Below are positions 17,410-24,536 of a DNA stretch of 64,000 bases, in pieces. This DNA is from Hyphomicrobium_B sp001006785. Lineage in GTDB: Bacteria; Pseudomonadota; Alphaproteobacteria; Rhizobiales; Hyphomicrobiaceae. The position numbers were made by a program, and so were the translations under genes. Position 1 is the stretch's first letter. Each line of letters starts with the position of its first letter. Below the pieces are notes generated by a model. The model was not told the DNA's origin. It made no database searches and saw only the letters and a list, made by a program, of their open reading frames with translations. The stretch lies in assembly GCF_001006785.1 (NCBI RefSeq), contig NZ_CDHO01000003.1:1426001-1490000 (forward strand). Reading direction: 5' to 3'.

Positions 17410-17440
17410 GCTGTCTTCTCCTGATACCAAGGTTTGTTGC

Positions 17441-17923
17441 TCAAGGCTGCCCGAGAGAAGCCTTCAATGACGTATGAAACGATCGGAAGCCTTGCGCGCG
17501 GGCCGTCAATCGATCGCCCTTTTGGACGCGATTTTCGACCAGCAGTTCTGCGCGTTTTGATTCTCGGACATAGGCGTCAAGGTCCGCCCTTGTGCGGAGG
17601 TAAGGCCATTTCTGCAGAAATTCCGGCACCGTGGCGTTGCCGGAAACGAACGAGGCCAGAAATCGCTCTTTCTCGGTCGCGACCCCGATTTCCCACGGCA
17701 CCCACCAGGAGGCTTGGGTTTGCGCACTGATGACCGCCAGCAACTGGGTGCACTTTTCCATTTGGGCCCGGATGTAGTCAGCGAGATCCGGCCCACTCTT
17801 TCCCAGTTGCGCGTCGATGACGTCCAGGTAGACGAAGAGGCCATTGGCGGTAAGATGTGCCGCAATGGCGCCAGCTTGCTCCGTGTCCTCTTTTTTGTGT
17901 GAAATAAAGACCTTAATCGGCAT
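17441..17923 (-). CDS. TIR-domain protein
   Basis: The start is set at the second ATG of a tandem pair (17926/17923), which lies 6 bases after GGAGG. A much longer open frame to 18073 is upstream noise. The 160-residue product is essentially one TIR domain: IKVFISHKKEDTEQA (strand A and box 1), LFVYLDVID, then SWWVPWEIG with putative catalytic Glu about residue 78. The last 60 residues are charged and unrecognised. It heads the minus operon TIR, ThsB-like, caspase, RyR, phosphoesterase. TIR enzymes of this kind cleave NAD or make cyclic ADP-ribose signals. Confidence 0.88.
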   Translation of the reverse strand: MPIKVFISHKKEDTEQAGAIAAHLTANGLFVYLDVIDAQLGKSGPDLADYIRAQMEKCTQLLAVISAQTQASWWVPWEIGVATEKERFLASFVSGNATVPEFLQKWPYLRTRADLDAYVRESKRAELLVENRVQKGDRLTARAQGFRSFHTSLKASLGQP

Positions 17924-18142
17924 CATTTCCCTCCTGCCCGCGGGAACATTTATAGAACAAGGGCCGAGGGTGCAACCCTTGCTGCGCAGGAGGGGAACTT
18001 TTCCACAGAGGTAGTGGAGCAGGCAGCGGGTTACGAGGATTTTTGCCCGCCAAAGCGGCAATAAAACCGGCAAATCATGCTGTCTTAACTTATCTTAGTG
18101 CCTCTGTTTGCTTTACTATTTGGCGGCAAAGAAAGCGGCAAA
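17924..18142. promoter_or_regulatory. Divergent intergenic region between the two immunity arms
   Basis: These 219 bp separate the TIR start (minus) from the Fic start (plus) and must hold both promoters. AT-rich words (TTAACTTATCTTAGTG near 18085) could be promoter elements, but no clear -35/-10 pair or operator was found. Confidence 0.45.
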
Positions 18143-19312
18143 ATGAACGTATCAGCGATGGAACCCCTCCTGCCCGACGACCGGCAGGAACTCGAAGACC
18201 TGGCCACTGACCTGGTTGCCAAGGCCAGCACCCTGGCCGGCCGCCTTCATCCCGTCATGCGGGGTTCCGTCGGCGACCTGGTGCGTTCGATGAACTGCTA
18301 TTACTCGAACCTCATCGAGGGCCACAACACCTTGCCTATCGACATCGACCGCGCCCTTCACGACGACTTCGCCAGGGACCCGGAGCGCCGCAACCTGCAA
18401 TTGGAGGCGCGCGCCCACATCGAGGTGCAGCGGATGATCGATCGCGGTGAAGCCCCCTCGCCCGTGCTATCCGTCGACTTCATCGTCTGGACGCACAAAA
18501 ACTTCTGCGAACGCTTGCCCGAGGAGCTGCTCGTCGCCGAACACCCCACCACTAAAGCGAAGATCAAGATGGTCCCGGGCGAGCTGCGGAAGGACCACGT
18601 CAAAGTAGGCGCGCACATCCCGCCCCCTCCCGCAGACCTCCCCGCGTTCTTGGCGCGGTTTGCCGAAGGCTATTCCTCAAAGCATCTTTCGCGGCTGCGC
18701 AAGATCATCGGCGTTGCCGCTTCCCACCATCGGTTGGCCTGGATACACCCGTTTCTTGACGGTAACGGCCGAGTGACGCGCCTGTTCTCGCATGCGCTCT
18801 TGCGCGAGCTGGATGTCGGTTCTGAGCTGTGGGCCGTTTCGCGCGGGCTGGCGCGACTCGTCGCCGATTACAAGGCCAACCTACAGGCGGCTGACGAACC
18901 GCGACGCGGCGATCTCGATGGGCGCGGCAATCTCACGATGGCCGGGCTCATTGATTTCTGCAAATTCTTCCTGACGACCTGCGTCGATCAGGTTGACTTC
19001 ATGGCCGGGCTTCTGGAGCCAGAAGAACTGCTCAGGCGTATGGAGATTTGGACAGAAGAGGAAACCCGCGCAAAACGGCTGCCAAAGGGCTCCTGGCCTT
19101 TACTGCGTGAAGCCGTCATGGCTGGTGAGTACGCGCGAGGCCACGCGCCGGCACTCACGGGCTATGAAGAGCGACAGGCTCGGACCGTCCTCAATGCACT
19201 TATTGAAAAGGGCTACCTGGTCTCGCCGACCACGCGCTCACCTGTGAAGCTCGGGTTTCCGACAGCCCTCGTCGATCGATGGTTTCCAAGACTGTATCAA
19301 CCTGCCGTCTAA
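18143..19312 (+). CDS. Fic-family AMP-transferase
   Basis: From the ATG at 18143 the product has 389 residues. A GTG at 18098 would extend it by 15. The Fic active-site loop HPFLDGNGRVTR is intact at residues 202-213 with catalytic H202. An N-terminal inhibitory helix of the class II type is present as SNLIEG (S55, E59), the SxxxEG motif that blocks ATP. A DUF4172-like N-terminus and a C-terminal winged-helix-like region (GYEERQARTVLNALIEKGYL) surround the core. It opens the plus arm of the immunity locus. Whether it takes part in the same response or is a separate toxin is unclear. Confidence 0.92.
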   Translation: MNVSAMEPLLPDDRQELEDLATDLVAKASTLAGRLHPVMRGSVGDLVRSMNCYYSNLIEGHNTLPIDIDRALHDDFARDPERRNLQLEARAHIEVQRMIDRGEAPSPVLSVDFIVWTHKNFCERLPEELLVAEHPTTKAKIKMVPGELRKDHVKVGAHIPPPPADLPAFLARFAEGYSSKHLSRLRKIIGVAASHHRLAWIHPFLDGNGRVTRLFSHALLRELDVGSELWAVSRGLARLVADYKANLQAADEPRRGDLDGRGNLTMAGLIDFCKFFLTTCVDQVDFMAGLLEPEELLRRMEIWTEEETRAKRLPKGSWPLLREAVMAGEYARGHAPALTGYEERQARTVLNALIEKGYLVSPTTRSPVKLGFPTALVDRWFPRLYQPAV

Positions 19313-19470
19313 AGCCGGGCAGATGAGCCATAATTCGTCGCGAGATACCTCCGGCTTGGGCGTTCCGCCGGCCCACCCTCGACTGTCGCCAGTATCCCAC
19401 AAGGATTTCCCTTTGCAATTTGACGTAACTCCCGGCTTTCTCCACAATCGCGGCGAGAAGGAAGAATCAT

Positions 19471-19857
19471 ATGGCAACAAAGAACAGAATTTTCATCGCT
19501 TTCGCCGTCGAGGACAAATGGGCCCGGGACTACCTGGTAGGCCAAGCCAAGAACGAGAAGAGCCCATTCGAATTCGTCGACATGTCAGTGAAAGAGCCCT
19601 GGGACGAACAATGGAAAACAAAGTGCCGGTCGCGCATCAAGGGCTGCGACGGCACGATTGCGTTGGTTAGCAAGAACACCAAGAACGCGGCCGGCCAGCT
19701 CTGGGAGATCAAGACGTCGAAAGAAGAAAAAGTTGCCGTTCGCGGCATCTACACAACGTCAGATGAGCGCCCGACCTCCCTCCCCGCCGAGCTTTCCGGC
19801 GTGTCGGTTGTTGGGTGGTCCTGGGCCAACATCAAAGCCTTTCTCGACAAACTGTGA
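19471..19857 (+). CDS. ThsB-like TIR-fold protein (DUF1863), plus arm
   Basis: The 128-residue product (ATKNRIFIAFAVEDKWARD) has the same blocks as the minus-arm copy: FEFVDMSVKEPWDEQWKTK, CDGTIALVSKNT and GQLWEIKTSKEE. It has an extra C-terminal piece (VVGWSWANIKAFLDKL). The LWEI glutamate is the likely catalytic residue. Its ATG follows GAAGGAAGAATC. The stop overlaps the start of the next caspase by 4 bp (GTGA), which ties the two products together in translation. It is a close paralogue of 17083-17409, so the TIR-like/caspase pair was duplicated or acquired twice. Confidence 0.86.
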   Translation: MATKNRIFIAFAVEDKWARDYLVGQAKNEKSPFEFVDMSVKEPWDEQWKTKCRSRIKGCDGTIALVSKNTKNAAGQLWEIKTSKEEKVAVRGIYTTSDERPTSLPAELSGVSVVGWSWANIKAFLDKL

Positions 19858-20822
19858 GCAAGCGCGCCTTACTCGTCGGCATCAACGAGTACGACAACGT
19901 CACGCCGCTTGGTGCCTGCGTTGCGGACGTGCAGGCTATGGACGAGCTCATCAGCTTTCATGCAGATCAGTCGAGGAACTTCGACACCCGTCTGCTGACG
20001 AGCCCGGGCAAACAGCGCGTAACTCGGGCGACGTTGAGGACGGCATGGGACGATCTCTTTGCCGGGTTCAACGGTGATGTCCTGTTCTATTTCTCCGGCC
20101 ACGGCGCGACCACGTCGACGGGCGCTTACCTAGTCACCCAGGAGGGTAGCGAGGGCGATCCCGGTCTGGCCATGGATGACCTGGTCAATCTCGCCAACAA
20201 ATCCAAGGCGAGTACTGTTCTTCTCATCATCGACTGCTGCTTCAGCGGTTCGACCGGCAATATCAATCCCTTTCAGAACGGCGGGATGGAAAAGGTCCTG
20301 CTGCGAGAGGGCGTAACGGTTCTTGCGGCGTCCCGGTCCGACGAACCTTCTATGGAGGTCAACGGTCACGGCGTTTTCACGAACCTCGTGTTGGGCGCGT
20401 TGCGTGGCGGTGCTGCGGACGTCCGCGGCCGGGTTTCCGCGGCCTCGATCTATGCCTACGCTGAGGCCGCGCTGGGAGCTTGGGATCAGCGTCCGCTGTA
20501 CAAGTCTCACGCGGCGCATCTTGAGCCCGTGCGGCTTTGCGAACCTAAGGTCGACCATCGGACGCTGCGCGAGCTGGCGAGGTATTTTTCAGGGCCGGAG
20601 CACGAGTATCAACTCGATCCGACCTTCGAAGAGACCAACGTCGGGGCGGCAAAGCCCGAGAACGTCGCCATCTTCAAGAAGCTGAAGCAGTATCAGATCG
20701 CGGGCTTGGTCCGGCCGAAAGTCGGAACGGATCTGTATTGGAGTGCTGAGCGGTCGGGCTTTGTGCTTCTCACCGACCTCGGAAAGTTCTACCTGCAGCT
20801 TGTTCAGCGGGGTCGACTGTAG
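19854..20822 (+). CDS. Caspase-like cysteine protease (plus arm)
   Basis: The start is the GTG at 19854, overlapping the TIR-like stop. The frame is open further upstream but the protein clearly begins SKRALLVGINEYDNVTPLG. The 322-residue product has the dyad H83 (FYFSGHGAT) and C129 (IIDCCFSG). The C-terminal part from about residue 235 carries YFSGPEHEYQLDPTFE, IFKKLKQYQIAGLVRP and FVLLTDLGKFYLQLV. This is the same domain as in the minus-arm caspase and looks like a helical or winged-helix ligand or partner sensor. It should be a protease activated by the adjacent TIR-like enzyme. Confidence 0.9.
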   Translation: MSKRALLVGINEYDNVTPLGACVADVQAMDELISFHADQSRNFDTRLLTSPGKQRVTRATLRTAWDDLFAGFNGDVLFYFSGHGATTSTGAYLVTQEGSEGDPGLAMDDLVNLANKSKASTVLLIIDCCFSGSTGNINPFQNGGMEKVLLREGVTVLAASRSDEPSMEVNGHGVFTNLVLGALRGGAADVRGRVSAASIYAYAEAALGAWDQRPLYKSHAAHLEPVRLCEPKVDHRTLRELARYFSGPEHEYQLDPTFEETNVGAAKPENVAIFKKLKQYQIAGLVRPKVGTDLYWSAERSGFVLLTDLGKFYLQLVQRGRL

Positions 20823-20869
20823 GCCCCCTGCTCTACGAGCATGAGCGCCAATAACGGGAGTGCGTTGAC

Positions 20870-21898
20870 ATGGCCGGCTTCGAGGACACTCGGCTTTTTC
20901 CGTACTACCTCAACAGCCGGCGCCTTGGCTTGCTCGCTGACGTCAATTTCGCAGTCGAAGCGCAAAACCCCCTCGTCGAAAATTCGGGCGAACGGGTACT
21001 GGCAATGAGAGACGTTACCGCCACGGCTCAAGAGCTGCTGCGACACGGTAGGTTTCCAAATCTCACCGAAGTTGTTGCCATGAAGGACGTCGAAGGCAAA
21101 CGCGTCCTGGGTTTCGTGTGGGGCGTATTTTCGTTTTCCGGCGCAGCCGAGGCAAGCAGGCGGGCGCAAAAAGGAAAGCTGCCCAAGAACGCGACCCTAA
21201 GAGGAAACATACCTCTGGCGACAACCGAATACGAAATGTTTGGCGAAATGAGCAACGAGCATTTCTTCTCGGACACCTCGGTCGGGGTATTGAAGGGCAA
21301 GAAGCGCATGCTTGTTGCCGGCCACTTCGAATTCAATGGTCAAAAGGCCGAAGTCTTTCCTTACATCATCGGCGAAGAGATTGAAGGCGCTGTCCTTCCC
21401 ATGCCCATCGCCACATCGATCCGCATCTATCCGCAGCAAATTGACCAATTCTCACGAGTTGAGCAGAGGCCGCAGCCAACAGCCGCTGACCTCAGAGCAA
21501 TCGAGAGCATGCCCGAAGCAGCGGTCAAACAGGCCTTCGCCGACATCATTGGGGAGCCTTACGTGTCGAAGGATTGGGGTGGCGAGAAATCCGACCTGCA
21601 GACCGCGCGCTTGACGATCGACGACAAGCCGACGTCGGCAGCCTTTATCTTTAAAGGACCGTCCGTACCTGGCCCACTCCATCCCGGCAACATGGGCAAA
21701 CGCGGCGATCAGCTCATCCGTGCGTTCGAAGAGCCGGTCGATCTAATCGTGGTGCAGCACTGCAACAAAATTGAGAACACAGTGGTTCGAGTCACGGAGA
21801 GCCTTGCTTACGATCCGCGCCGGCCACGACGGTACTGCATCATCGACGGTGCCGAGACAGCGCAAATTTTGTCTGCCTACGGCAAGCTGAACGGATAA
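20870..21898 (+). CDS. Unrecognised protein with possible PD-(D/E)xK-like C-terminal domain
   Basis: The 342-residue product follows the plus-arm caspase by 47 bp and probably belongs to its operon. The N-terminal 200 residues (FPYYLNSRRLGLLADVNFAV) are unrecognised. The C-terminal 130 residues contain VSKDWGGEKSDLQTARL, SAAFIFKGPS and DLIVVQHC, strand-rich blocks spaced like a restriction-endonuclease-fold core (E...D...FxxKG). If active it would be a nuclease effector or a caspase substrate. The assignment rests on motif spacing only, and a non-catalytic sensor of the same fold is an alternative. Confidence 0.6.
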   Translation: MAGFEDTRLFPYYLNSRRLGLLADVNFAVEAQNPLVENSGERVLAMRDVTATAQELLRHGRFPNLTEVVAMKDVEGKRVLGFVWGVFSFSGAAEASRRAQKGKLPKNATLRGNIPLATTEYEMFGEMSNEHFFSDTSVGVLKGKKRMLVAGHFEFNGQKAEVFPYIIGEEIEGAVLPMPIATSIRIYPQQIDQFSRVEQRPQPTAADLRAIESMPEAAVKQAFADIIGEPYVSKDWGGEKSDLQTARLTIDDKPTSAAFIFKGPSVPGPLHPGNMGKRGDQLIRAFEEPVDLIVVQHCNKIENTVVRVTESLAYDPRRPRRYCIIDGAETAQILSAYGKLNG

Positions 21899-22010
21899 AG
21901 CGAAAGGTAGCCTTACGATGGTCCCAGACCGTGTCGGAGCCAGCCTTTGGAAATCGCTTCCCGGCGTGTCATTGGAGATGAAGCCGAACATCGCAAAATC
22001 GCAAATGCGA

Positions 22011-22898
22011 CTAGCGCCAGCGCGCCTGCTGATCTCTGAAGCGCTGCGTCGACGTCCGGTCATCATCCGCCTCTTCGGCCTCCTCGATTTCGAGCCAGAG
22101 CATCAACAGCGCATATCCGTCCTGCTGAGGATACACCTGCTCGAAGAGCTCCGCCCGTTGCCCTTGCTTGAGGTCGACCCAAAGCTCGGGAATGATCGAT
22201 GACAATTCGCTGGCGACGCGCTGGCGCACATCCTTCGCGTAGAAGCTAGATGCCCGCGGCACGGGCTTGCCGTAGGCTGCCGAAATCCATGGGAATGTCG
22301 GTCCCTTGTGGGCGCGTCGGACGATGCCGTCCTTGATCACCACGATGGCCAGTTGTTCGGGGTGATAGCGGGCGTAGGCGCGGGCGGCCGCCTCTTTGCT
22401 GACGTCGAAATGTTTCGCGACCAGAGGGATGTGTGCAAGCGTCGGATCACCCTTCGGGATGAATTTCCGCAGCGACGGCGGCGGGATCAGGAGAAGGCCG
22501 GAGAACTCGTTCGCCTCGGCCTCCATGCGAGCATAGCGGTCGCCCTGGTCGGCCGACCATTTTGCCATGTCGGCCCGTGAGCAAAGGAATTTGCCGGGCT
22601 CTACCGGCTTGTGAGACACAATTAAGAAGTGCCCCAGCTCATGCCCGATGGTGAATCTGCGGCGCCCAGAAGGCGCCGCGCGGTTGACGAGGATGAAGCC
22701 AGTCGAACGGGCGTCGTCGGTCACAAGGCCGCCTTCAAAGCCCTCGGTCTCAAGCGGCGCGATCTTCTCGATATCGAGCTGCTTGGCCAGCTCTTCAATC
22801 GGCACCGGTATCGGCAGGCCCTTCTCGACGGACAGTATCTTGGTGACGAGGCCCATCGGTGAGCCCGTGTCGGCCAAGTCCATCCGCGAGATCTTCAT
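22011..22898 (-). CDS. ImmA/IrrE-family metallopeptidase
   Basis: The 295-residue product has the zinc-protease motif HELGH at 86-90 (RFTIGHELGHFLI) and downstream MEAEANEFSGLLLIP, the third-ligand glutamate region of the ImmA/IrrE (COG2856) family. Such proteins cut a cognate XRE repressor or act as stress sensors. Here the XRE gene is directly upstream in the same orientation with a 2-bp gap, so the pair is a repressor/anti-repressor unit. It may regulate the immunity arm next to it or be an independent COG2856-XRE toxin-antitoxin type system. Confidence 0.88.
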   Translation of the reverse strand: MKISRMDLADTGSPMGLVTKILSVEKGLPIPVPIEELAKQLDIEKIAPLETEGFEGGLVTDDARSTGFILVNRAAPSGRRRFTIGHELGHFLIVSHKPVEPGKFLCSRADMAKWSADQGDRYARMEAEANEFSGLLLIPPPSLRKFIPKGDPTLAHIPLVAKHFDVSKEAAARAYARYHPEQLAIVVIKDGIVRRAHKGPTFPWISAAYGKPVPRASSFYAKDVRQRVASELSSIIPELWVDLKQGQRAELFEQVYPQQDGYALLMLWLEIEEAEEADDDRTSTQRFRDQQARWR

Positions 22899-22900
22899 GG

Positions 22901-23227
22901 CTACCCCTTGGGCTTGCGGCTCTTCAGGTGATCCATCATGGCCTGAATGGCCTGGCGGTCGGCAGGACTCAGCTCGTTCAACTCACGATACATGGCCACG
23001 ACCTGCGGATCGGCCCCCTCGCCTGTCGGATTCTCGCCGATCAAGTCGGCGACGCTGACGTCGAAGCATTTCGCCAGCCTGGTCAGAAGCTCGATGGACG
23101 GATTGCTGCTCTTGCCGGTCTCGAGGTCCCAAATGTGCGCCTTCGACGCGCCGACCTCATCAGCAACATCTTGAAGTGACTTCTTTTTTTTGAGTCTTAA
23201 TTCTTTGATTTTTGAAGCCAGCGCCAT
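22901..23227 (-). CDS. XRE-family HTH repressor
   Basis: The 108-residue product has a Cro/CI-type helix-turn-helix at residues 5-60 (LQDVADEVGASKAHIWDLET, recognition helix about 28-38). A short C-terminal helix follows (LSPADRQAIQAMMDHL). It is translated just before the ImmA/IrrE peptidase, its probable inactivator. The divergent promoter about 100 bp upstream carries a GTACA-N8-TGTAC repeat that is a plausible operator for it. Confidence 0.9.
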   Translation of the reverse strand: MALASKIKELRLKKKKSLQDVADEVGASKAHIWDLETGKSSNPSIELLTRLAKCFDVSVADLIGENPTGEGADPQVVAMYRELNELSPADRQAIQAMMDHLKSRKPKG

Positions 23228-23300
23228 TCAGACCTCTCGTCGAATCGTAACGGCGCGGTTTAGGACCGCGCCGCTATCAGACGATTTTGTACCACACCAG

Positions 23301-23335
23301 TTGACGGGACGCAAACTGTACAGATATAGTTGTAC
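23301..23335 (+). promoter_or_regulatory. Sigma70-like promoter overlapped by a GTACA-N8-TGTAC operator
   Basis: TTGACG (23301-23306) and TATAGT (23325-23330) are spaced 18 bp and point toward the small gene at 23379. GTACA (23318-23322) and TGTAC (23331-23335) bracket the -10 box as an inverted repeat, a good place for repression by the adjacent XRE protein. Confidence 0.6.
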
Positions 23336-23378
23336 GGAATCGTCGACTCAGTGTCGGGGATAGAAAGGATCAGTTTCG

Positions 23379-23588
23379 ATGACTAAGCACTGCAATAGCG
23401 GCCTGGATGATCGCTGCCGCGACCAGGATGGCGAGATTCGCCAGAAGCGTGGCGACACCCTCGTGGGCACTCTGCGCAAGACCTACGGGCCCGACTTCGC
23501 GCCCAGCGTCCGCAGCGACATGCGCCTCGACATGCTGCGTGAACGCATGGGCGGCGCATCGCTGTCGCAGATTGTCAAAGGCAAGTAG
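23379..23588 (+). CDS. Small conserved hypothetical protein, partner of a TIR gene
   Basis: The 69-residue product (MTKHCNSGLDDRCRDQDGEI to LSQIVKGK) is highly charged. Its middle, KRGDTLVGTLRKTYGPDFAP, recalls short rhizobial proteins of unknown function. It has its own promoter and sits 10 bp before the zinc-ribbon TIR gene, so the two are probably an operon. It may be an antitoxin, adaptor or regulator for the TIR protein. There is no direct evidence for function. Confidence 0.6.
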   Translation: MTKHCNSGLDDRCRDQDGEIRQKRGDTLVGTLRKTYGPDFAPSVRSDMRLDMLRERMGGASLSQIVKGK

Positions 23589-23598
23589 GAGACGCAGC

Positions 23599-24321
23599 GT
23601 GGCTAGATGCACAGCACCAGTAGAAGGCCATCGCTCAGCCAGCGCTGCGGCGAACTGCCCGGCATGCCGGGGAAGTTGGGGGCGCCGCTACGGTGGCCAC
23701 AGCTACAGCTCGTACTCGCCCCCATCTTACTACTCGTCCCCGTCGTACTCTTCGTCAGGAAGCAGCTCGGGCGGCCGAAGCAGCGGCGGTGGGTCTGGCA
23801 GTCGCGTAAGGGCCAGATGGTCGCGACCCGGCTCATCCGTGCTGTACACGCCGACCGAGGTGCGCGAGCTCACTCCAGTCCGCGAGGCCGTTGAGAAGCA
23901 AGCGACCCTTGACCTTCGAGATATGTTTCTTTGCCATGCGTGGGACGACCGGCAGGGCGCAGCCAAACAATTGCACGATCTGCTTGAGGCACGAGGCGTC
24001 AAAGTATGGTTCAGCGAAAAGGACGTTGGCCTTGGCGTTCCATTGATGCGCGCCATCGACAAGGGCCTGGCGAACTCGCGGATTGGGATCGTATTGGTGA
24101 CCCCTGCGTTGCTGCAACGCCTCCCAAAAGAGAGCATCGCCGACAAGGAGCTTTCGGTACTGCTCGCCGGTGCGCGCATCGTTCCCGTTGTCCACCAGAC
24201 GACGTATGAAGCTCTCAGGAACATCAGCCCTATGCTTGCCTCTCGGACCGGTCTCGACACTGCAGAAGAGTCGATGGCGGACGTCGCCACCAAACTCGCC
24301 GAGCTAGTTGCCCTCCCTTAG
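23599..24321 (+). CDS. Zinc-ribbon/low-complexity/TIR protein
   Basis: The start is GTG 23599, with GGAG 8 bases upstream. The frame open further upstream overlaps the previous gene. The product has 240 residues. Residues 1-25 read CTAPVEGHRSASAAANCPAC, a CxnHxnCxxC metal-binding pattern. Residues about 30-75 are a Ser/Tyr/Gly-rich linker. Residues about 110-240 are a TIR domain (MFLCHAWDDRQGAAKQLHD, VKVWFSEKDVGLGVPLMRAI, KELSVLLAGARIVPVVH), with the KEL glutamate in the catalytic-residue position. The order suggests zinc-dependent recognition coupled to an NAD-consuming effector. Confidence 0.85.
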   Translation: MARCTAPVEGHRSASAAANCPACRGSWGRRYGGHSYSSYSPPSYYSSPSYSSSGSSSGGRSSGGGSGSRVRARWSRPGSSVLYTPTEVRELTPVREAVEKQATLDLRDMFLCHAWDDRQGAAKQLHDLLEARGVKVWFSEKDVGLGVPLMRAIDKGLANSRIGIVLVTPALLQRLPKESIADKELSVLLAGARIVPVVHQTTYEALRNISPMLASRTGLDTAEESMADVATKLAELVALP

Positions 24322-24460
24322 CGCGATTTCCAAAGCGGCCGGCCGGAATTCGCACAAGCAGTGCGCGCGCTGACATGGCTGCGGTTAGGCCTTCAGGCCC
24401 GTGGAGCACTACGAAATCACACGGTACTGGGGCCGCTGGGCCGGTTTACGGAATATTAAT

Positions 24461-24535
24461 TTCACGTATCATAGCTACGTAAATCGCCTAAAACTTAAAC
24501 TCGCGCTTGGTTTGAAAACTCGCTATTTTACGTAG
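24461..24535. promoter_or_regulatory. abiE promoter/operator with inverted CTACGTAAA repeats
   Basis: CTACGTAAA at 24475-24483 and its inverse TTTACGTAG at 24527-24535 flank the promoter region, the second ending 1 bp before the AbiEi ATG. A degenerate half-site (TTCACGTAT) starts at 24461. AbiEi antitoxins repress their own operon by binding inverted repeats, which fits this layout. Confidence 0.6.
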
Positions 24536-24536
24536 T

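Noticed and set aside
17924..18073. Upstream extension of the TIR gene (50 more codons)
   Set aside because: Hydrophobic/Cys-rich leader without ribosome-binding site, while GGAGG lies right before the chosen ATG; it would also occupy the divergent promoter region.
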